A stretch of DNA of 64,000 nt from Pontibacter litorisediminis (GTDB lineage Bacteria; Bacteroidota; Bacteroidia; Cytophagales; Hymenobacteraceae). Under the pieces are notes generated by a model. It was not told where the DNA came from, made no database searches, and saw only the letters and a program-made list of their open reading frames with translations. The DNA lies in contig NZ_JARDUA010000002.1 in the NCBI RefSeq assembly GCF_029360645.1, positions 310,001-374,000 of the forward strand. Direction: 5' to 3'. Within the stretch, counting starts at the first letter, position 1. The number at the start of each line of letters is the position of its first letter. Positions 17,984 through 26,454 of the stretch are shown here, in pieces. The position numbers and the translations under genes were made by a program.

Positions 17984-18583
17984 TTAACCGGTAAGGCCAG
18001 CCCGAAGCAAGGCCGCGTAATCTGCCGCTGTGTCAATATCGATCGCCCCTGCCGGGAAGGGGTAGGCAATTACGGCTTCCTTATGTTTGAGAATGACTTT
18101 TTTGGCTCCCTCCTGCCCCCGCAGCGCCAGCAGCTCCGGGAAGTATGCTTTATCGAACAATACAGGGGTGCCCAGCGTGTTTTGGTAGGCGCTGGCTACA
18201 ATGTCGCCGCGCTTCCCCTGCTTTGCCTGCAGCAGCCCCTTTAGGACGGCAGCAGTGGCATAAGGCTGATCGCATACCATAAAGACAGCCCCTGAGGTTT
18301 CTGGGTGCAGGCGGAGCAACTCCTCCAGCCCGCAACGGATGGAGGCACTCATCCCCTCCTGCCACTCCGGATTCCGGACAACCGTAACTTCGGCCTCCCT
18401 TAGCTCCGGCAAAAACTTTGCGGCATTTGCCCCCAGCACCACCACAAGGGGAGCGAAACCAGCCTCCAGCCCCGCCTGTACGGCCCGCTGCAGCAGGCTT
18501 TGGCCCTGGAACTGCAGCTGCTGCTTGGGCTCCCCCAGCCGGGAGGAAGCGCCCGCCGCAAGTATAACAAGGCCCGCCGTCAT
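17984..18583 (-). CDS. MocA-like molybdenum cofactor nucleotidyltransferase
   Basis: The 199-residue protein has the MobA/MocA nucleotidyltransferase signature LAAGASSRLGEPKQQLQF near 8-25 and the metal-binding FMVCDQPYAT motif. MocA enzymes turn the molybdenum cofactor into its cytosine dinucleotide form, used by xanthine-oxidase-family enzymes. This fits its place between XdhC and the hydroxylase subunits, but CTP versus GTP use is not proven by sequence. Its start overlaps the XdhC stop by 4 bp. Confidence 0.85.
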   Translation of the reverse strand: MTAGLVILAAGASSRLGEPKQQLQFQGQSLLQRAVQAGLEAGFAPLVVVLGANAAKFLPELREAEVTVVRNPEWQEGMSASIRCGLEELLRLHPETSGAVFMVCDQPYATAAVLKGLLQAKQGKRGDIVASAYQNTLGTPVLFDKAYFPELLALRGQEGAKKVILKHKEAVIAYPFPAGAIDIDTAADYAALLRAGLTG

Positions 18584-19758
18584 AGGGAACAGCCCGAAAC
18601 ACGCACCTGATGCCCGATTTCCGCGCTTTCTTCCGCACGTGCATGTATGGTCCCGCTCTTCTCGCGCAGCGATGTGCCTGGCTTGCCCATCAGCACCGCC
18701 TTGATCTCCGCAACTATGGAAAGAGCGATCTCTTCGGATGTTTCTGCGCCGATGTCCAGCCCGGTAGGCCCATACACCCGCTGCAGCATCTCATCGGTGA
18801 TGGCCATGCCTTCCGAGCGCAGCTCGCCCAGCATGCGCTCCAGCTTTTTCTTAGGCCCAAGCGAGCCAATGTAAGGTAGCGGCAAAGGCAACAGCTGCCG
18901 CAGCATGGCCAGATCGTAATTATAGTTGTGCGTCATGAGCACGAACACCGTGCGGGAGTCGGGTGTCAGCTGGGCCAAGGCCTGCTCCGGCTTTGCCACA
19001 AGCACCTGCTGCGCGGCAGGAAAGCGTGCCGCCGTAGCATAGTTGCCACGTCCGTCCACCACCGTCACCTGCCAGCCCAGCAGTGCGGCCATCTGTGTCA
19101 GCGGAAGGGCATCGTTTCCGGCGCCTGCTATCACCAGCGATACGGCAGGATGCAACAACTCCACAAAGCCTGTTAACTCACCTTCCGTTGAAGTATAAGT
19201 ACGGGTATTGGAAGTGCCAGATCGGAGCACCTGCTGCGCATCCGCCAGGATGGCATCCTGTACCGCGGCATACGGACAAGCACCCAGGCTGGCCCCATTT
19301 TCTGGCAGGAAAAAGCAGGTACCCGGCTGCTGCGCTTTTCTATTCTCAAGCGAAAAAAGGGTCACGACCACCCCCGCTTGGCGGCTGCTCAAAAAAGACT
19401 GGAAAAAAGTGATCGGGTTTGCGGAGTCATCCGGGTTAATAGGCTCAATGAGTATCTGAATAATGCCGTTGCAGCCCAGGCCAACCCCCAGTTGCGTATC
19501 GTCTTCGTCAGTGGTGTCATAGGTGATGAGCATGGCCTTCTGCTCCAGCATCACCAGGCGCGCCTTGCGCAGGGCGTCACCTTCCAGGCAGCCGCCGCTG
19601 ATAGCACCGGTCAGCTGCCCATCCGCCGTCACCAGCATGCGTGCGCCCGGCCTCCGGTAAGAAGACCCCTGCACCTGCACCACTGTCGCCAGCGCCGCCT
19701 GCTGCCCTTTTTGTTGCGCCAGTTCGTAAGCCTGCACAATATCCCGCAGTTCTTTCAT
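18580..19758 (-). CDS. XdhC/CoxF family cofactor maturation and delivery protein
   Basis: The 392-residue protein has an N-terminal XdhC/CoxI domain (VVQVQGSSYRRPGARMLV, GAISGGCLEGD) and a C-terminal Rossmann XdhC_C domain (LVIAGAGNDALPLTQMAALLGW, VFVLMTHNYNYDLAML, YIGSLGPKKKLERML). Members bind sulfurated molybdenum cofactor and deliver it to xanthine-oxidase-type apoenzymes. It heads a probable operon XdhC-MocA-2Fe-2S-molybdenum subunit (19758 down to 15286). Confidence 0.9.
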   Translation of the reverse strand: MKELRDIVQAYELAQQKGQQAALATVVQVQGSSYRRPGARMLVTADGQLTGAISGGCLEGDALRKARLVMLEQKAMLITYDTTDEDDTQLGVGLGCNGIIQILIEPINPDDSANPITFFQSFLSSRQAGVVVTLFSLENRKAQQPGTCFFLPENGASLGACPYAAVQDAILADAQQVLRSGTSNTRTYTSTEGELTGFVELLHPAVSLVIAGAGNDALPLTQMAALLGWQVTVVDGRGNYATAARFPAAQQVLVAKPEQALAQLTPDSRTVFVLMTHNYNYDLAMLRQLLPLPLPYIGSLGPKKKLERMLGELRSEGMAITDEMLQRVYGPTGLDIGAETSEEIALSIVAEIKAVLMGKPGTSLREKSGTIHARAEESAEIGHQVRVSGCSL

Positions 19759-19811
19759 GAGAGTTTACTTAAAGCGTTTTAGCTTTTGATGGGTACAAGT
19801 TACAAAAACAG

Positions 19812-19846
19812 AACCCCAGATGAAATCCTCCACTTCATCCGGGGTT
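19812..19846 (-). terminator. Intrinsic terminator after paoC
   Basis: The stem AACCCC-GATGAA with TTCATC-GGGGTT (one A/C mismatch) is followed on the minus strand by CTGTTTTTG. It separates the paoABC unit from the XdhC operon. Confidence 0.8.
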
Positions 19847-19870
19847 ATTCACCTGTTCCTTTTATTCTAG

Positions 19871-22090
19871 TTACAGCAGCTTATCCAGGGTAATCGGCAG
19901 CTCCCGTACCCGCTTGCCGGTAGCATGGTAAATGGCATTAACAATGGCGGGTGCCACGCTCACAATGCCTATCTCCCCTAAACCTTTCGCGCCGATCGGG
20001 TTGACGATGTCATCTTTCTCCTCCACAAAGATCACCTCCATCTCATGCACATCCGCATTTACGGGCACGTGGTACTTATCCAGATCGTGGTTCATGAAGC
20101 GGCCCAGGTTATTATCCATCACCGTGTGCTCCTCCAGAGCTGCGCCGATGCCCCAAACCATGCCGCCCAGAATCTGGCTTCTGGCTGTTTTCGGGTTGAT
20201 GATCCGGCCGCCGGCAATGGCGCTCACCACGCGGGTTACTTTTACCGTTCCCAGGTCCTCATCCACCTTCACCTCCACAAACGTGGCAGAATGGGCATAA
20301 GGGGCATAGTCCTGCTGCTTCTTATCGGGCTTGTTTGTCACCTCCTCCTCTATCGCTTCGCCCTGGTTTTGTTCCAAGGCTGCGGCTATGGTTATACTTT
20401 TGGAGGCGTCGCTTTTCAGGCTGATCTTCCCATCAGAGAAAACCACATCCTCTAAGGTAGCACCCATGAGCGGCGAGCCCGAAACCTGCTGCGCCAGCTC
20501 CAGCAGTTTCTGGCGTACCTTGTCGCAGACAGCCTTAACGGCAGAACCAATGGAGGAAACCGTCCAGGAGCCACCTTCCAGTGGCGACTTTGGCAGGGAG
20601 GAGTCCCCGAGCAGGAACGTAACGTCCTCCAACGGCAGCCCCACCGTTTCGGCCGCGATCTGGGTCATCACGGTATAAGTACCCGTGCCGATATCGGCCG
20701 TGGCCGAACTCACCGTCAACTTGCCGTCAGGGCTTAGCACCGCCTTGGCAGATGCCTCCTTTTGCGTGGCCTCCCAGGCCCCCTGCGCCATTCCCCAGCC
20801 TATCAGGTTGTAGCCTTCCTTCATCGAACGTGGCTCGGGGTTGCGTTTGCTCCAGCCAAACTTCTCAGCACCTTGCCGGTAGCATTCTTTCAGCTCTTTG
20901 CTCGAAAAAGGCTTGTCCTGGATCTGGTCCTTCTCTGAGTAGTTCTTCCGCCTGAACTCCAGGGGATCCATACCTGCCTTATACGCCAGCTCGTCCATGG
21001 TGCACTCCAAGGCATAGATTCCCGTGGTGCCTCCGGGCGCGCGCATGTCGAGCGGCGTGTACACGTCCAGGCTCACCAGTTTGTGGCTCAGCCTGGCATG
21101 CTCGCTGTTATAGAGCACGCCCGACCAGATGATGACGTCCTCGGTGTAGTCTTCGAACTTTGAAGTCTCCGCAAAAACATCCTGCTTTATGGCCTCAACC
21201 TTTCCGTCTGCCGTGGCCCCTACGGCAAAGCGTTGCAGGGTTTTAGGACGGTGGCCGAAGGAGAACATCTGTTGCCGCGTCAGCACCACCCGCACCGACC
21301 GCTGCAGCTCCCGCGCCGCCAGTACTGCCAGAAACAGCTGGTACTGCGGCCGCAGGCCCGAGCCGAAGGCGCCGCCCACAAACGGAGAGATCACCCGTAC
21401 CTCCTCCTTCGACATGCCGAAGGCGTTGGCGATGTACTTTTGGCTGTTCTGCACCCCCTGGATTTTGTCGTACACCGTAATGCTCCCCCCCGCTTCCCAA
21501 ACGGCTGTGGAGGCGTGCATCTCCATGGGGTTGTGGTGCTCACTGGGGTGAGTGTACTCCGTCTCCACTTTCAGGGCGGCCTTCTCGAGCGCCTCCTCCG
21601 GCTTGCCCCACGGCTTTGGCGGTTCTGTGGATTTATACTCCTTCGGTTCGTAGGCCTGCTCCTGGTTCGCCTCAAAATCAGTTTCAAAATCAGCCGGCTC
21701 ATACGTCACCTCCACCAGCATGGCGGCGTAGCGGGCCAGCTCAAAGGTTTCGGCTACCACCAGTGCGATAGGCTGCATGCTGAACTGCACCTCGCCCTTG
21801 TACAGCGGGCGGAACGGGGAACCCGGGGGTGAGTCCTGGTCCTGGTAGTTCTTGTCTCCCCATACATAGCCGGGCCTGTTCTCGTGGGTAAAAACCTGCA
21901 GCACCCCCTCCAGCGCCAATGCACGGCTGGTGTCAATGCTTTTGATCTTGCCCCTGGCGATGGCGCTGCTCACCACAAAACCGTAGGCCAGGTTCGGTGC
22001 CTGGAACTCGGCAGCATACTTTGCCTCGCCTGTTACCTTTTTGCGGCCGTCCACGCGGTTGGTCGCTTTTCCTATCTGTTCAGTTTTCAT
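19871..22090 (-). CDS. paoC: PaoC-like molybdenum subunit of an aldehyde oxidoreductase
   Basis: The 739-residue protein belongs to the xanthine-oxidase family. It has FVVSSAIARGKI near the N-terminus, VISPFVGGAFGSGLRPQYQLF for cofactor contact, DMRAPGGTTGIYALE, and the catalytic-Glu motif GAKGLGEIGIVSVAPAIVNAI near the C-terminus. It is the last gene of a three-gene unit whose members overlap by 4 bp each, matching PaoABC (YagTSR), which oxidises aldehydes. Unlike the IorB-like enzyme downstream, it has no Tat signal. Confidence 0.88.
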   Translation of the reverse strand: MKTEQIGKATNRVDGRKKVTGEAKYAAEFQAPNLAYGFVVSSAIARGKIKSIDTSRALALEGVLQVFTHENRPGYVWGDKNYQDQDSPPGSPFRPLYKGEVQFSMQPIALVVAETFELARYAAMLVEVTYEPADFETDFEANQEQAYEPKEYKSTEPPKPWGKPEEALEKAALKVETEYTHPSEHHNPMEMHASTAVWEAGGSITVYDKIQGVQNSQKYIANAFGMSKEEVRVISPFVGGAFGSGLRPQYQLFLAVLAARELQRSVRVVLTRQQMFSFGHRPKTLQRFAVGATADGKVEAIKQDVFAETSKFEDYTEDVIIWSGVLYNSEHARLSHKLVSLDVYTPLDMRAPGGTTGIYALECTMDELAYKAGMDPLEFRRKNYSEKDQIQDKPFSSKELKECYRQGAEKFGWSKRNPEPRSMKEGYNLIGWGMAQGAWEATQKEASAKAVLSPDGKLTVSSATADIGTGTYTVMTQIAAETVGLPLEDVTFLLGDSSLPKSPLEGGSWTVSSIGSAVKAVCDKVRQKLLELAQQVSGSPLMGATLEDVVFSDGKISLKSDASKSITIAAALEQNQGEAIEEEVTNKPDKKQQDYAPYAHSATFVEVKVDEDLGTVKVTRVVSAIAGGRIINPKTARSQILGGMVWGIGAALEEHTVMDNNLGRFMNHDLDKYHVPVNADVHEMEVIFVEEKDDIVNPIGAKGLGEIGIVSVAPAIVNAIYHATGKRVRELPITLDKLL

Positions 22091-23082
22091 GCTGCTGCCT
22101 CCATTTTATAAGCCTGCTCCAGCGCCCGCACAATGGCACGCTTGGCCAGCTCTATTTTGAAATCATTGTCGCCGTACCCTTTGGCACCCTCCAGGTAGGC
22201 CTCTGCCACTTTCTGAAAGTTTTCCCGGTTGGGCTGCTGCCCCTGCAGCAGGGCTTCGGCTTCCGGCTTACGCCAAGGCTTGTGCGCCACGCCACCCAAG
22301 GCAATGCGCGCCTCTTTGATCGTGCCGCCGTCCAGCTCCAGTGCCGCCGCCACTGATACCAAGGCAAAGGCATAGGAGGCGCGGTCGCGGAGCTTCAGGT
22401 ACGTATAATGGTTGGCAAAGCCATTGGCAGGCAGGTCGATGGAGGTGATAATTTCATCCTCCTTTAGGTTGGTGTCGATGTGCGGGGTATCGCCCGGCAG
22501 CCGGTGGAAATCTGCAAAAGGTATCGTGCGGTCGCCGTCCTTGCCTGTTACGTTCACCTTCGCATCCAGCGCCGCCAGGGCCACGCACATGTCCGATGGG
22601 TGGGTGGCGATACAATACTCGCTGGTTCCCAGTATGGCCAGGTCGCGGTTATAGCCTTTGATGGCGGAGCAGCCGGAGCCGGGTTCGCGCTTGTTGCAGG
22701 GTGTGTCGGTGTCGTAGAAGTAGTAGCAGCGGGTGCGTTGCAGCAGGTTGCCTCCGTCGGTGGCCATGTTGCGCAACTGACCGGTTGCCCCCGCCAGTAT
22801 GGCATGCGAGAGCAGTGGGTAGCGCTGCTCCACCTGCTCGTGGTAGGCGGTATCGGCGTTGGTCACCAGCGCCCCCAGCCGCAGGCCGCCGTCTTCGGTC
22901 TCCTCTACAGTTTTGAGGGCGATGCGGGTGATGTCCACCAGGTGCTGCGGCGCCATTACGTCGATCTTCATCAGGTCGAGCAGGTTGGTGCCACCGGCAA
23001 CGAACTTCGCCTTTGTATGGGAGGTAACCTCTGTCACAGCGCTACGCACGTCCGTGGCCCGGGTATAGGTAAATGGTCTCAT
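22087..23082 (-). CDS. paoB: PaoB-like FAD subunit with an extra iron-sulfur motif
   Basis: The 331-residue FAD-binding subunit has the FAD loop FVAGGTNLLDLMK near 29-41 and ATGQLRNMATDGGNLLQRTRC. The following insertion, with CYYFYDTDTPCNKREPGSGCSA, is the extra cysteine-rich segment that binds a 4Fe-4S cluster in E. coli PaoB. A CO dehydrogenase-type C-terminal domain follows. The subunit passes electrons from the 2Fe-2S clusters of PaoA to FAD. It overlaps both neighbours by 4 bp. Confidence 0.9.
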   Translation of the reverse strand: MRPFTYTRATDVRSAVTEVTSHTKAKFVAGGTNLLDLMKIDVMAPQHLVDITRIALKTVEETEDGGLRLGALVTNADTAYHEQVEQRYPLLSHAILAGATGQLRNMATDGGNLLQRTRCYYFYDTDTPCNKREPGSGCSAIKGYNRDLAILGTSEYCIATHPSDMCVALAALDAKVNVTGKDGDRTIPFADFHRLPGDTPHIDTNLKEDEIITSIDLPANGFANHYTYLKLRDRASYAFALVSVAAALELDGGTIKEARIALGGVAHKPWRKPEAEALLQGQQPNRENFQKVAEAYLEGAKGYGDNDFKIELAKRAIVRALEQAYKMEAAA

Positions 23083-23579
23083 CGGGCTTCGCTCCTTTCC
23101 AGTGCTTCCTGCACTACTTTTACAATGTTTACATAGGCTCCGCAGCGGCAGATGTTCCCGCTCATCAGGTCCCGGATATCATCCAGCGTTTTGGCTTTCC
23201 CCTCGTTCACCAGTCCGATCACCGAACAGATCTGCCCCGGCGTACAGTAGCCGCACTGGAAAGCATCGTGGTCGATGAAGGCCTGCTGCACCGGGTGCAG
23301 CTCCCCGTCTTTGGCCAACCCTTCGATGGTGGTGATTTCCTTTTCTTCCTGCATCACAGCCAGGGTCAGGCAGGAGTTGATGCGCTTCCCGTCCACCAGC
23401 ACGGTGCAGGCGCCGCACTGGCCGTGGTCGCAGCCTTTTTTAGTGCCGGTTAGGTGCAGGTGCTCCCGCAGCGCGTCGAGCAGGGAGGTCCAGGGCGCCA
23501 GCTCCAGCTGCTTTTCAGCACCATTGATGCGGAGCGTGACGGGTTGTTTGGGGGGTAAGGCAGAGCCGTTGTTTTCCAT
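23079..23579 (-). CDS. paoA: PaoA-like 2Fe-2S subunit, no Tat signal
   Basis: The 166-residue subunit carries two 2Fe-2S clusters: KKGCDHGQCGACTVLVDG ... SCLTLAV, and FQCGYCTPGQICS ... GNICRCGAY. E. coli PaoA has a twin-arginine signal before this region. Here the ATG at 23579 gives only MENNGSALPPKQPVTLR before the domain, and the longer frame to 23645 has no Arg-Arg motif either, so this complex is probably cytoplasmic. The upstream start adds a hydrophobic stretch (TPSRSLIILVP) that I consider untranslated. It is first in the paoA-paoB-paoC operon. Confidence 0.88.
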   Translation of the reverse strand: MENNGSALPPKQPVTLRINGAEKQLELAPWTSLLDALREHLHLTGTKKGCDHGQCGACTVLVDGKRINSCLTLAVMQEEKEITTIEGLAKDGELHPVQQAFIDHDAFQCGYCTPGQICSVIGLVNEGKAKTLDDIRDLMSGNICRCGAYVNIVKVVQEALERSEAR

Positions 23580-23809
23580 GGGTACAAGTATGATTAAAGA
23601 TCTTGAAGGCGTAATTATTGGGTACAGGTGCGCGCTTTTCAGCACAGACTAGGGTTTACGCTCCCGCTTTTGTTATTGTTGACGTAGGAGGCGGGGAAAC
23701 TTGTGGTGCACTGGCTCACCCCGGCAAAACAGAGTGACTCTGCTGCCTTGCTGTGGAGGTTGTTACGTTTTGAAACTAGAGGCAGGAGAACTATGAGCCT
23801 GCGATTTAC

Positions 23810-23817
23810 TACCTTTG
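23810..23817 (+). promoter_or_regulatory. Candidate -7 box
   Basis: TACCTTTG matches the Bacteroidota TAnnTTTG -7 consensus and lies 22 bp before the ATG at 23840. No TTG at the ideal -33 distance was found, so support is partial. Confidence 0.4.
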
Positions 23818-23839
23818 TACCTGCCCAACACTAGAGCCT

Positions 23840-24277
23840 ATGAAGCTGATCGGAAACATCAACGATATAAAGTATACCCGCGAGAACAAGAACCAGGATA
23901 TCGCCCTGCACATCAGCAGGGTGGAGTACATTACGCATAAAAAGGACGGGCGCTTTTTCCAGCCCTTCGACCTGGAGGTGGAGCTGGACGAGCCTGTGAT
24001 CATCACTGGTGACCGCCTGGTCCGCATCCAGAACAAGCTGCTGGCGGAAGGCGAGTATGAGTTCGAGGTGTATGACAAGGAAGGCGAAGAGTACACGCTC
24101 AACCCCGATAAACAGCTATCTTTAAGTATAGAGTATGATTTTGACGCGGATGTGACGATCCTTTCCTCCTTATACTATACCGTGACAGTATCGAATGAGG
24201 AGTTTAAGGAGCTGAAGGCGGCGCACATCAAGCAGAAGAAACAGCAGCAGAAAGGGCGTGGCAAGAAGGGCCGGTAA
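23840..24277 (+). CDS. Uncharacterised 145-residue protein
   Basis: I do not recognise this family. The protein is rich in beta-strand-like and acidic segments (FDLEVELDEPVIITGD, EYEFEVYDKEGEEYTL) and ends in a Lys/Gln/Gly/Arg tail (KQKKQQQKGRGKKGR) that could bind nucleic acid or be disordered. There is no signal peptide or membrane segment, so it is probably cytoplasmic. It stands alone with a candidate -7 box upstream and a terminator downstream. Codon use resembles the neighbours and the frame is clean, so I regard it as a real gene. Confidence 0.75.
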   Translation: MKLIGNINDIKYTRENKNQDIALHISRVEYITHKKDGRFFQPFDLEVELDEPVIITGDRLVRIQNKLLAEGEYEFEVYDKEGEEYTLNPDKQLSLSIEYDFDADVTILSSLYYTVTVSNEEFKELKAAHIKQKKQQQKGRGKKGR

Positions 24278-24299
24278 TTTAACCTTTGTTTCTAAAAAG

Positions 24300-24350
24300 A
24301 ACAGCCTCTGCACCGATCATACTTGATAGCCGGGGCAGGGGCTGTTTTTA
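24300..24350 (+). terminator. Bidirectional intrinsic terminator between convergent genes
   Basis: A 12-bp stem with one G-T pair (24300-24311 with 24335-24346) is followed by TTTTTA on the plus strand. The reverse side has CTTTTTAG. It serves the gene ending at 24277 and the convergent one ending at 24367. Confidence 0.8.
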
Positions 24351-24366
24351 TACTTTGTACTCCGGG

Positions 24367-24780
24367 TTAAGAAGCAAATACCTCTTCCGGGTTCTTGAAA
24401 GCCTTAAACTCCAACGGGTTGCCGCTCAGGTCGAGCACGAACATGGTGCGCTGCTCCCCCACCTGCCCCTCGTAACGCGTGTGCGCCTTCACCACAAACT
24501 TAATGTCGTGCTGCTGCAGCCTCTCCTGCAGCTGATCGAACTGCTCGTAGGTGATGATGCAGCCAAAGTGCGGCACCGGCACGCTAACGCCGTCCACCTT
24601 GCCGCAATAGTCCAGCTCCGGAATGTTGGCACTTACGTGGCCGGAGAGCTGATGGCCGAAGAAGTCGAAGTCGATCCAGTGCTCGGTGCTGCGCCCCTCC
24701 TGGCAACCCAGGATGTCCACGTAAAATTTACGGGTGGAGGCGATGTCTTTTATTTTGAAAGCGTAGTGAAATGGGTTCAT
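24367..24780 (-). CDS. VOC family (glyoxalase/dioxygenase-like) protein
   Basis: The 137-residue single VOC protein begins with FHYAFKIKDIASTRKFYVDILGC, the typical first beta-alpha-beta module, and ends with RTMFVLDLSGNPLEFKAF, which carries the usual metal-binding Glu. First-module His5 and this Glu fit a metal-dependent enzyme. The exact reaction is not evident. It lies 2 bp downstream of the hydroxyacid dehydrogenase gene and is probably cotranscribed. Confidence 0.85.
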   Translation of the reverse strand: MNPFHYAFKIKDIASTRKFYVDILGCQEGRSTEHWIDFDFFGHQLSGHVSANIPELDYCGKVDGVSVPVPHFGCIITYEQFDQLQERLQQHDIKFVVKAHTRYEGQVGEQRTMFVLDLSGNPLEFKAFKNPEEVFAS

Positions 24781-24782
24781 GT

Positions 24783-25712
24783 TTAGTATCCTTTGGTTCG
24801 TGAAACAAGGTTGAGAAGCGGTTCGCCGTTCTGGAGCCGGTCGTAGTTTTCAAGGATCAGCCCTACCGCCGACGCCGGGTTGGTGACACTGGCAATGTGC
24901 GGTGTCACGTTGATCTTCGGATGGGACCAGAACGGATGCCCCTCCGGCAGTGGCTCCTCCCGGAACACATCCAGGCTGGCCCCGGACAGGTGGCCGTTAT
25001 CCAGCAGCTCCAGCAGGTCCTCCTCCACCAGGTGCTCGCCCCGCGCCACGTTAATCACGTAGGCACCCTGCGGCAGCTTCAGCAGGTTTTCCTTGTTCAG
25101 GATGTTAGCCGTTTCCGGAGTTAGGGGCAGCAGGCAGATCAGAACTTCGGCGGTGGCCAGGAAAGCGTCCAGTTCCTCAGGACCTGCATGCACCTGTATG
25201 TTCTCCAGTTGCTTGGAGGAGTTGGCCCAGCCTGTTACCCGAAGGCCAATGCTGTTCAGGCGCTGCGCCACTGCAAGGCCCAGCGCACCAATCCCCATCA
25301 CGCCCACCGTCACTTCTTCGTTTCGCTTATACTTCAGGGGTTGCCAGGTTTGGGTACTCTCGGCGGCTTTATGCTGGTGCAGGTTACGCAGGTGGTTCAG
25401 CACCAGGGCCATGGTGAAGTTGGCCATGTCACTGGTTAGATTTTCATCCTTGATGCGCACTACCTGCGCCTGCTCCGGAATATCCGGGTCTTTCAGAATA
25501 TGGTCCACGCCGGCACCCAGCGAGGAGACGCAGATCAGGTTGGGGTACTCCTGCAACACCCCAGGCGGGTGGCCCCAGGCCAAGGCAAACGTGATTTCTT
25601 CGCGGGGGTGATCTTCCGGATAAACGCGCAGGTCCAGGTCCGGTCTGTTTTCTTTAAGCGCTTTCACCCAGGGGCTTATGTTCCTCCCCTGGCTAATAAT
25701 GGATATAGGCAT
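24783..25712 (-). CDS. D-isomer 2-hydroxyacid dehydrogenase (glyoxylate/hydroxypyruvate reductase type)
   Basis: The 309-residue NAD(P)-dependent enzyme has VGVMGIGALGLAVAQRLNSIG as the cofactor Rossmann motif (near 138-158), the Arg in NVARGEHLVEEDLLELL, and the catalytic Glu/His pair in DVFREEPLPEGHPFW and VTPHIAS. The short N-terminal domain resembles GhrA, which reduces glyoxylate and hydroxypyruvate in the cytoplasm. The substrate is inferred from the family. Confidence 0.85.
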   Translation of the reverse strand: MPISIISQGRNISPWVKALKENRPDLDLRVYPEDHPREEITFALAWGHPPGVLQEYPNLICVSSLGAGVDHILKDPDIPEQAQVVRIKDENLTSDMANFTMALVLNHLRNLHQHKAAESTQTWQPLKYKRNEEVTVGVMGIGALGLAVAQRLNSIGLRVTGWANSSKQLENIQVHAGPEELDAFLATAEVLICLLPLTPETANILNKENLLKLPQGAYVINVARGEHLVEEDLLELLDNGHLSGASLDVFREEPLPEGHPFWSHPKINVTPHIASVTNPASAVGLILENYDRLQNGEPLLNLVSRTKGY

Positions 25713-25865
25713 ACGTTAGGTAAGATTTCAGCGGCAACACATCTCTAGCCGCTAGTGCCTCTAAGTTACAACCTATACCACGAAACACCGGCATGTGCCG
25801 TTCAAAAACTGGCTGCGACAAGTTTAAAGCACACCGCTACCGCTTAACGGGGACAAAAGAAAAGA

Positions 25866-25895
25866 GCCTGCCTTAAGATCAAACTTAAGGCAGGC
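25866..25895 (-). terminator. Intrinsic terminator of the 70-residue protein gene
   Basis: A perfect 12-bp stem (GCCTGCCTTAAG with its complement, 6-base loop) is followed on the minus strand by TCTTTTCTTTT. It ends the transcript of 26025-26237. The rest of the 25713-26024 spacer shows nothing I recognise. Confidence 0.8.
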
Positions 25896-26024
25896 CTTTC
25901 TCTTTGCTTTTCGAACAAACGTTACAGTTTCTAAGCAAAGCTTCTGCAAGCTTTATTCAGGCTTGTCACCTGTCTGTCGAATTAAAAAGATGTATACTCT
26001 TTATACGCAGCATTTTACGCGATG

Positions 26025-26237
26025 TTATGCCGTGGTATCCGGTTTGTGACTCCTGCCCAGGTAAATAGCATAGCCGATCAGCCCGGCGGCGGCGGCAAAA
26101 AGAAGGTACTGCTGCTCTTTCACCGACAGCCCCTTGTAGAAGTCCAGTCCTTTGGTCGGGTCTTTGATGATATCTGCCAGCTGAGACGGGTCCTGTACAA
26201 GGCTTCGCAGAGAGGTATTTGAGAGAGAGTTGTCCAT
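26025..26237 (-). CDS. Small membrane protein, 70 residues, unknown
   Basis: The protein has a polar N-terminal half (about 1-42) and one membrane segment (YLLFAAAAGLIGYAIYLG, about 44-61), then a short charged tail (RSHKPDTTA). The start ATG at 26237 and the terminator at 25866-25895 make it a plausible monocistronic gene. I recognise no family. The 217-bp gap between it and selO holds no other feature I can support. Confidence 0.6.
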   Translation of the reverse strand: MDNSLSNTSLRSLVQDPSQLADIIKDPTKGLDFYKGLSVKEQQYLLFAAAAGLIGYAIYLGRSHKPDTTA

Positions 26238-26454
26238 GGTTTTGTTGCTGTTTTATCTGTTTGCTAGTAGATACGGGAGCAGGTGTGTATTAGATATGCT
26301 TGGAGCGGCTCCTACCGCTGCCAAATGGCAAAGCCCTACGCTTACCCGTAATTAAACAACCAAAAGTTAACTAATTCCGCCCTATACTTGTTACCTTCAG
26401 AGCCCCGCGCTTTCATAGGGGGCAAAATATTAAACCTCAAAAAACCGATACTGC

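Noticed and set aside
24300..24350. Hairpin as a REP element
   Set aside because: It has U-tracts on both sides and lies between convergent genes, which fits a bidirectional terminator better.
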